DNA of 64,000 nt from Excoecaria cochinchinensis (Eukaryota; Streptophyta; Magnoliopsida; Malpighiales; Euphorbiaceae): contig CANTUQ010000007.1 in NCBI GenBank assembly GCA_947683425.1, forward strand, positions 1,302,001 through 1,366,000, written 5' to 3'. Under the pieces are notes generated by a model. The model searched no databases. It had not been told where the DNA came from and worked only from the letters and a program-made list of their open reading frames with translations. How positions within the stretch are numbered: position 1 is the stretch's first letter; every line of letters starts with the position of its first letter. A program made the translations under genes and the position numbers. Below are positions 57,585 to 64,000 of this stretch, in pieces.

Positions 57585-59904
57585 CTATTCCTGCATAAAA
57601 GCAGAGGAAGCCAAAATGAAGGAAAAATGTATGTACCTACCATGATAACAATCTTCTATTTGGCGCGGCTCGACGAGTATGTAAAGTGGCTTTCCATTGA
57701 GCCTGCATTGGCCCTGAAACACATCAATGTCGGAGAACAATTTATCAGAGGCTAAATTCCATAATTTTGCAGGATTCTATAGTTGAATAAGAATTCTTCT
57801 TTTGTTTTGTTTTAGCTCTTTCGGCTTGAATTATGATTCTAAAGACCTGCTTGATAATGGATTAGTTCAGAGAAGAAGCACATCAAGCAGGAAAAATGAG
57901 AAACATAAAGGAATACAAGGTCGATCCTCCTCCTCCCATTTTACCTCCATATAGAACTAATGTCTCTTCCATCCCTTTCATTATTTTCTGGACTTTACAA
58001 GGACAAACAATACAATAGCCACAAAAAATTGTTGTTCATAATTACCTTGACCTCAGGCAACCCGATTACACAGGCACATTCGACAACTTCTGCACCCGAT
58101 CGTTCTAAGTAACAACGATATGAGATACATTACTTGTGAGAAAAACAGGATAAACGGCATGAATAAACATGATGAATGGTGAAGGGGCTGACAATTTTAC
58201 CCAAGAGTGTTATTGCTGCTGACAGAGTCCCACCTGTAGCTATCAAATCATCGATTATGATTGCACGTTCCCCTGGCTGAACTGCACCGATATGCATCTC
58301 CAAACAGTCAGTTCCATATTCGAGTATGTATGGCTCAGAGATCACTTCACCTGGATACCAAGCACACTCGGGCATTAGAGATTGATGCAGTCATGAACTA
58401 TCAGAACTATCAATACAGTCCATACCTAGTTAATCAGTAGACACACATAGATTCACATATCTACATTCTAAATCAAAGTACCTGGCAGCTTTCTTGGTTT
58501 TCTTAAAGGTACAAATTTTGCACCAATGGCTAATGCAATGGGTGGGCCAAACATGAAACCTCTTGCTTCAACTCCTACAAATGAAAAAGTAGCTTCCTAA
58601 GTTCCTATCATAAGGAGGCAGAAAACCAGTAAAGGAAATGCCATTAACAGGAGAATTAAGTATCATATGCATATATAACACTCAATGTAAGAGCAGAAAC
58701 AGTCATCTAGTCGTGAAATCTTGACATTGATAGAATACTTATGCAGCAAATATTCTTTTAAACATGATTCAGATTTACTCATAATTGACGTTAAGAGTTA
58801 AGTATTGACAACCGGATTTTCTAACTGTCACTCCCTAAAGCTCACTTGGGACCTGAGCTGTACGGACGTTAGCGACATTTAAGAGCTGCATTAAAGGGGT
58901 GTATTTGCTACATTACTAATGACCCCCGCTATTACTAGCCATTACCTAGTATCAATAACTCGTTCACTTAATGCTGTGAAGACAGACATTATATAACAGC
59001 TTTTAGCTATATCAAACAAGCTCTGTAACCTCTATCTTGCAAAATTTCCATTTTACCCTTATTCTATTAAGAACTTGACCATCGATTCTATCTTACTCGA
59101 AATCCATAGGAGTATTTTTTCAGGTGAATGAAATCTTGCTACCAGTCATCAAGTATCAATGAAATTGTCACATGGTAGAGCCCAGCAAACAAAGACATGC
59201 TATCAAAAACAGAAACTTATCAGTTGGTTGGTTATTATAGTCAGTCACTGGAAATAAACAGCACAAGAAAGTTGATAAAGCAAAAAAGTGCCGTGAAAAG
59301 TTCAAGCAAGAGACGAAATAAAGCAAAGGGAACAGAAGAAACTGCCATTCAGCTAATGAAAAGGGGAAATTTGCGAAGAACAAAAAAAAAAATTATTTTA
59401 TCTAGGATGGGAAAATTACTATGCAAGTTTTTCCCTTTTATGTCCTCTTGGGTCACAAGGAAGTCAAATACTGCTGCAAAAGGATTATCTTCAAAAATGT
59501 GGACAATCAATCCTCAAAAATAGGAAATTAAACTCTTCAAAAATTCCTTTTTTGAATTTTTCAAAAAAAAAAAACAGTTACTGGAAAAGGATAGAAACAT
59601 GTTACCAGCAACAACAGAAATGCCCATATGTCTGTAACGATCAACAAAAATATCCACTGTGTGCTTAAAGGCCTTGTGATCCAACAACAACGTTGTTATG
59701 TCTTGAAACATTATCCCTGTCAACAGAACAATTCTCATAAAAATATATTCGACAAAATTCCACAAAAGGGAAAAATAAAATTGTCAATCACAAAAAAAAA
59801 AAAAACAAAAAACCTGGCTTGGGGAAGTGAGGCACGACCCTAATAGCTTCAGAAATGGCTTGTAGCCTAGGGTCACCCTTGAGTCCATTCTCTGCTGCAA
59901 ACAT
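57585..59904 (-). CDS. APT: Adenine phosphoribosyltransferase (APT5-like)
   Basis: Six exons: 59904-59814, 59716-59606, 58574-58482, 58350-58201, 58104-58046 and 57713-57585; the phases close to 210 residues. The enzyme joins adenine and PRPP to make AMP, salvaging adenine in the cytosol (plant forms also act on cytokinin bases). Diagnostic blocks: FPKPGIMFQDITTLLLD (28-44), VVAGVEARGFMFGPPIALA with KFVPLRKPRKLPG after it, and the PRPP-binding loop AIIIDDLIATGGTL (about 128-141). The sequence recalls Arabidopsis APT5. The end is uncertain: after VEPRQIEDCYHG the frame runs 17 more codons to TAG, longer than usual. A splice at 57640/57591 would end it after two more residues but needs a 50-bp intron, which is short for a plant. 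Confidence 0.9.
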
Positions 59905-60359
59905 TTATCTTCTCTGCTATAACAATGGTGGGTTATGACTTACAGCAGTTTAGGCCTTTGAAAAGAAAGGAAAAAGAAGCAATCTTTGGTTGTGTGAGTG
60001 TGAAATTGTGCTGGAAATTGGAAATATATTTAAGGGGTATTGTTTAAATTCCCTCCTTTTTGCTAAGCTGCTATAAAGATCAAATCTTTTCTATTCTCTA
60101 TGTAATCTAAAGAAGACGATAAGCGCATTAAATAACACTATTTTGTCTATTTATGTTTGGCCAATCCGATGCTGTTTTGCTATTAAACCAATTCGGCCGC
60201 CCACGCGATTCTTAAGCATCTGTATTTCAACTCCTTGTCATTCATCTATTTTACATGTAAATAAAATAAAAAAGTATATGAAAAATAACCCAAGTGCGTA
60301 AAGTGAATTCTCTAATTCCGACAGAGTTTGAGTTACTAGCATTAAAGGGTTCCTTGTAA
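59905..60359 (-). other. Upstream region of the APT gene
   Basis: Promoter and 5' UTR expected. No other feature is recognised. Confidence 0.35.
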
Positions 60360-60367
60360 CTTGCAAG

Positions 60368-61590
60368 TAGGGTTGAGAAAAAAAAAACAAATTCATGCTG
60401 TTAATCGATAAATCGATTCAAAATCGAATTAATAAACTGATTAATCGATTATAATGAATTGATTAATAATTAGTATTTTGAAAAAATTGATATTAATTGA
60501 TTGGTTAATGATTTTTGCTCATATAACTAGTTAACCGAACTGATAATCGAATTTTTAGTTAATTTATTAATTATTCAATATGTCCATATTTAGTATTTAT
60601 TACTCCCTCCATTCTTTTTTAATTGTCACTTTTGTCATATTCACTAAAATTAAGAAATATTAATTAGTCTTGAATTTAGAAAAAAATTGAGTAATTCAAT
60701 GCATATTGAGTAATTTGATGTAAAAAAATGAATCTAATTGGTCAATTTTTATTGAAAATGAAAATTAAATTGGAAAGAGAAAATTAAATTGCATTGAAAA
60801 TGTAAAAGTGACAGATAAATAGAATTTGCATTTTACTCAAAAGTGACAGATAATAAAGAACGGAGGGAGTATTGTTTATTGATTTATCAATTTTTCAATA
60901 ATTAAAATTATAATATATTCGAAAAGTTATATAACGTTAATATATTAACGAAAAGTTACATCTACGATGTTTTTTTATTTTCACGCACAATTTTTTACTT
61001 TTTAAACTTTTAAATTTATATAATTAATTTCTAATTGTAATTAATTTAATAATTTTAACTGTTTAATTAAAATATTTTATATTAAAATTATTAAAATTTA
61101 TTATGATAAATAATATTTAATTAAAATGTGGAAGTTAGTTTTAATATTGTTATAGGTAGTATTTAATACTTGTAATTCTAATTAAATATATTTCGCTTAA
61201 AAAAAAATCATTGCAAGTAAAATTAATATTTAATAAAATTAATATATTACAATTTTTTCATTTATTACATTTTTCTATCCTATGCATGCATATTGACACA
61301 ATATTTTTAGTTTATATTTATAATTTGGATATTATATTGAATTATATTTGGTTTCTAATTTTTATTTTTAAGTGACACGAACAATTTAATATTTTTTATG
61401 AATACATTTTATAATTATAGTGGTTAACTGAAATAATATTGATTAATCGATCCGAAAATTCGAAACCGATAAATTTGTTAACTGATAGTAACGGACTGGT
61501 TAATGGTTAGTGATTTTCAAAAACAGATAGTTAATGCACTGATTTTTTTTTTGGCTCATAAACCGATTAACTGGTCTATGATTACCTCTA
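60368..61590. mobile_element. Non-autonomous hAT element, 1223 bp, with a nested MITE
   Basis: Flanked by CTTGCAAG (60360-60367) and CCTGCAAG (61591-61598), an 8-bp duplication with one mismatch. The ends TAGGGTTGAG and, inverted, TAGAGGTAAT are worn. The arms carry the same TTAACCAGTCCGTTA and GGCTCATAAACCG-type words as the 41468 element. A Stowaway MITE sits inside, accounting for 269 bp with its duplication. Confidence 0.8.
60603..60869. mobile_element. Stowaway MITE (Tc1/mariner type), 267 bp
   Basis: The ends CTCCCTCCATTCTTT and, inverted, CTCCCTCCGTTCTTT are flanked by TA on both sides (60601-60602 and 60870-60871). Pairing continues into AATTGTCACTTTTGTC and its complement. Non-coding. 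Confidence 0.88.
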
Positions 61591-61598
61591 CCTGCAAG

Positions 61599-62276
61599 CA
61601 CTACTAAGTTAATGTTCGACTAGTTTAATGGAGTCTGATTAAACATTATATAAAAAATTTGAAATTGATTATATCCATTGTACTTTTCAAACTTATTACC
61701 CTCTCGAAATTTTCTTTTTTATTATCTATTTTTGTGATTTGAGTATATTAAAAGTTTAGAAAGCATATTTAGTGGTGGTGATGGTCCGTATATGGTGTCT
61801 AATTGTAAGTTAGGTAATTAACATTATATAATGAGACCGGTAATCAATAGTGTATAGTCTAAATGGTTACATTGAATTTTTCAATACTAGTAATGTTTCG
61901 ATATGATATAAGATTGAGTTAGCGCTTAAGAAATCCACATTGTATAGTTCGATTATGAATATAAAATAAATTTCTTTTATTATAATTTTGTGAAATAAAA
62001 TATAGTTTTCAATATTTCATGGAATATAAACATTCATTAAGGCAATAGCTTATTAGTCACTAAACAAAATTGCGGCAATTAAATGATTGGCTCAATTATT
62101 TGACTATGTACAATGCCGCCAAATTATATAAATAATTAAGCAAAATCATCAAATATAACAACGATCAAAGTGTAAAAGATGAGATACGGTGCACGTACAT
62201 ATAATATATCTATATTTAAATTATTCGATCAAAACGATATGTGATCTGACAATTTAAGTATATGCGTACTAAGTGT

Positions 62277-62314
<38 letters not shown>

Positions 62315-64000
62315 TATTGGATAAAAAAACACATATAATTTGACAATTTAAGTGTCTGCCTAACATATGTACATATATATTAAATTAATATTCAATGCAA
62401 AAATAAACAAAACGGAAAATTAAAAAAATAAAAAAGGAAAATAAAATAATTAGTCAAACATAAACGTCAACGAAAGAGAACACGCGCACCAAAGATTGAG
62501 TGTAAAAAGGAAGACAAATCTTTTACTACAATATCTGACCTGTCGATACGACACTGTTTGGTATATCCTACGTTTTTCCCATTCTTAAATTAGAATATTC
62601 TAATTTTTTAATTAAACTCGCTGCCCTTTTTTATATATATAATATTATTTTATATAATCTACAATCACGCCTGGCGCATTATTTTTTTAATATTGCTTGT
62701 ATTATATCACGGTTGGATTTTTTGATTAACGCAAATTGTTTGGTTGTATTAATTAATTAATAATTCGACCGAATTAATGATGACAAAATAAAACTGTAAT
62801 TTCAATCTAATCCAATTTATGTAAAAAAATATATATATGATCATATCCTGTGAAAACCTATAAATTGGATCACGAGACATTTCCTTCAAGGTTTTTAATT
62901 TAAAATTATTTAATTTATTAATTTGACGATATATAATCGAAGGTTTGAATTCCATCGTAACTATGGTGAGATTGTTAGAATTTATTAATTCAAATTCTTT
63001 TTAAATAAGTCATTTTTTTACTCTTATAAACATGTTAAAATAATGATTAAATTAGTTTAATTTTATAATTCTAATCGAATAAATAAATTAAAAAATGTTA
63101 GAATGAGATATAGCTGTAAAAGCAACATATAGTAGTCCAGGCAGGAAGCAGCTTGGCCTAACCCCTTTTTGTGAAGAATGAGGGGAGGGCAATTGGGTCA
63201 TCTTACACAAAATTGACGGCTATTTATGGGCAGAGAATCACATTTCAGTAGATTTTTCAGATTTGGAGTAGGTCCCCCCAATGTGCTTGTGGTGGTCCTC
63301 TTTTTTATTTTCTTTATTTCCTTTTTTAACATTATATGACGTGGCATTATGAAAAATTATCTAGAAAATAATTTGTTATAGTTTGAATTTATAACTAACA
63401 CTTAAAAATTTGGATATGCATTATGTAATTCATAAGAAATCACTTGAAAATTATTTTGATTATTAAAGAAAAAGAAAAATGAATTAAATTAATCCAATTT
63501 TATTAATTATTAGTATTACTGTTACTTCAAGGTGATGGGGCATTTTGAATTAAGCCGTCACACAATACAAAAGAATTTGACCATTATATTAAGAATCAAA
63601 TTTTTTTTATTTATTATTTTTAAATTTTTAATGTAAGCTGATCAATTAAATTTAATTTTATAAATTAAAATATTTAAATTTAATTTTAGTGAAAATAACA
63701 AAAATAATATATAATAAGAAACGGAAAAAATAATAATTTTTAACTTGTTAATGTTGTTTTAAATATCAGTATAGTTATTTTCGTTTGGACCGTCATGTAT
63801 GAAATAAAATAAAACAATGCCACCGAATAAATTAAATTTAAAAATACAGTTAGGAAATGTAGGAGAGGATTTTGTAAAACGGAAAGGAAGTGTTTGAAGG
63901 AAAAAATACAAAACGTGGGGCTAAGGGATATAGAAAATGGGGCCCACAGAAAGGTCTACGTAAAGAATGAGCACTGTTCACACGCACGCGAAGCGTACTG
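61599..64000. other. AT-rich intergenic DNA to the right edge
   Basis: No gene is recognised. An (AT)n microsatellite lies at about 62284-62311. The last 150 bp become less AT-rich and may approach a gene beyond the window. Confidence 0.35.

Overview
The window is nuclear DNA from a flowering plant, most likely a eudicot. The evidence is AT-rich intergenic DNA, short introns with plant splice sites, and plant-only gene families (ACR, FAR1-related, VAMP71, eight-cysteine-motif protein, multi-MATH protein, EREL). I cannot name the species. No rRNA, tRNA, CRISPR or organelle sequence was recognised. Every multi-exon gene below was assembled by hand from reading frames and GT/AG sites; the exon phases close in each.

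Layout. (1) 77-1422, minus: the first four coding exons of an ACR-type ACT-repeat gene that runs off the left edge. (2) 1929-12182: a young Ty3/gypsy element of the Tat type, minus strand, about 500 bp upstream of the ACR start codon. It has 467-bp LTRs that differ at two sites, a 5-bp target duplication, gag and pol in one frame split by a single TAA, and a second gene on the opposite strand with its own TATA box and two introns. (3) 12.2-15.4 kb: a decayed LTR of a related family and a complete non-autonomous hAT element. (4) 15421-23907, minus: a ten-exon gene for a 1684-residue protein with four MATH domains. (5) 24.7-33.5 kb: AT-rich DNA with a Tourist-like MITE candidate, a dead PIF/Harbinger element, two hAT elements and an exon-like fragment. 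(6) 34916-36910, plus: a FAR1-related transcription factor gene. (7) 38764-41038, minus: a VAMP711-type vacuolar R-SNARE. (8) 41.4-45.4 kb: a hAT element and a Mutator-like foldback element. (9) 48163-48546, plus: a secreted proline-rich eight-cysteine-motif protein. (10) 51382-56887, plus: an EREL-type PX-domain protein. (11) 57585-59904, minus: an adenine phosphoribosyltransferase. (12) 60.4-61.6 kb: a hAT element with a nested Stowaway MITE, then AT-rich DNA to the right edge.

The VAMP71 and EREL proteins both act in endosome-to-vacuole traffic. From memory, the Arabidopsis counterparts are also neighbours (VAMP712/EREL2 near TRAF-like genes on chromosome 2, VAMP711/EREL1 on chromosome 4), so this looks like an old conserved gene block expanded by transposons.

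The most unusual object is the Tat element. It carries an intact, spliced, antisense accessory gene, and the 8-bp palindrome CCGATCGG occurs 15 times across its 10.25 kb, where chance predicts about 0.16.
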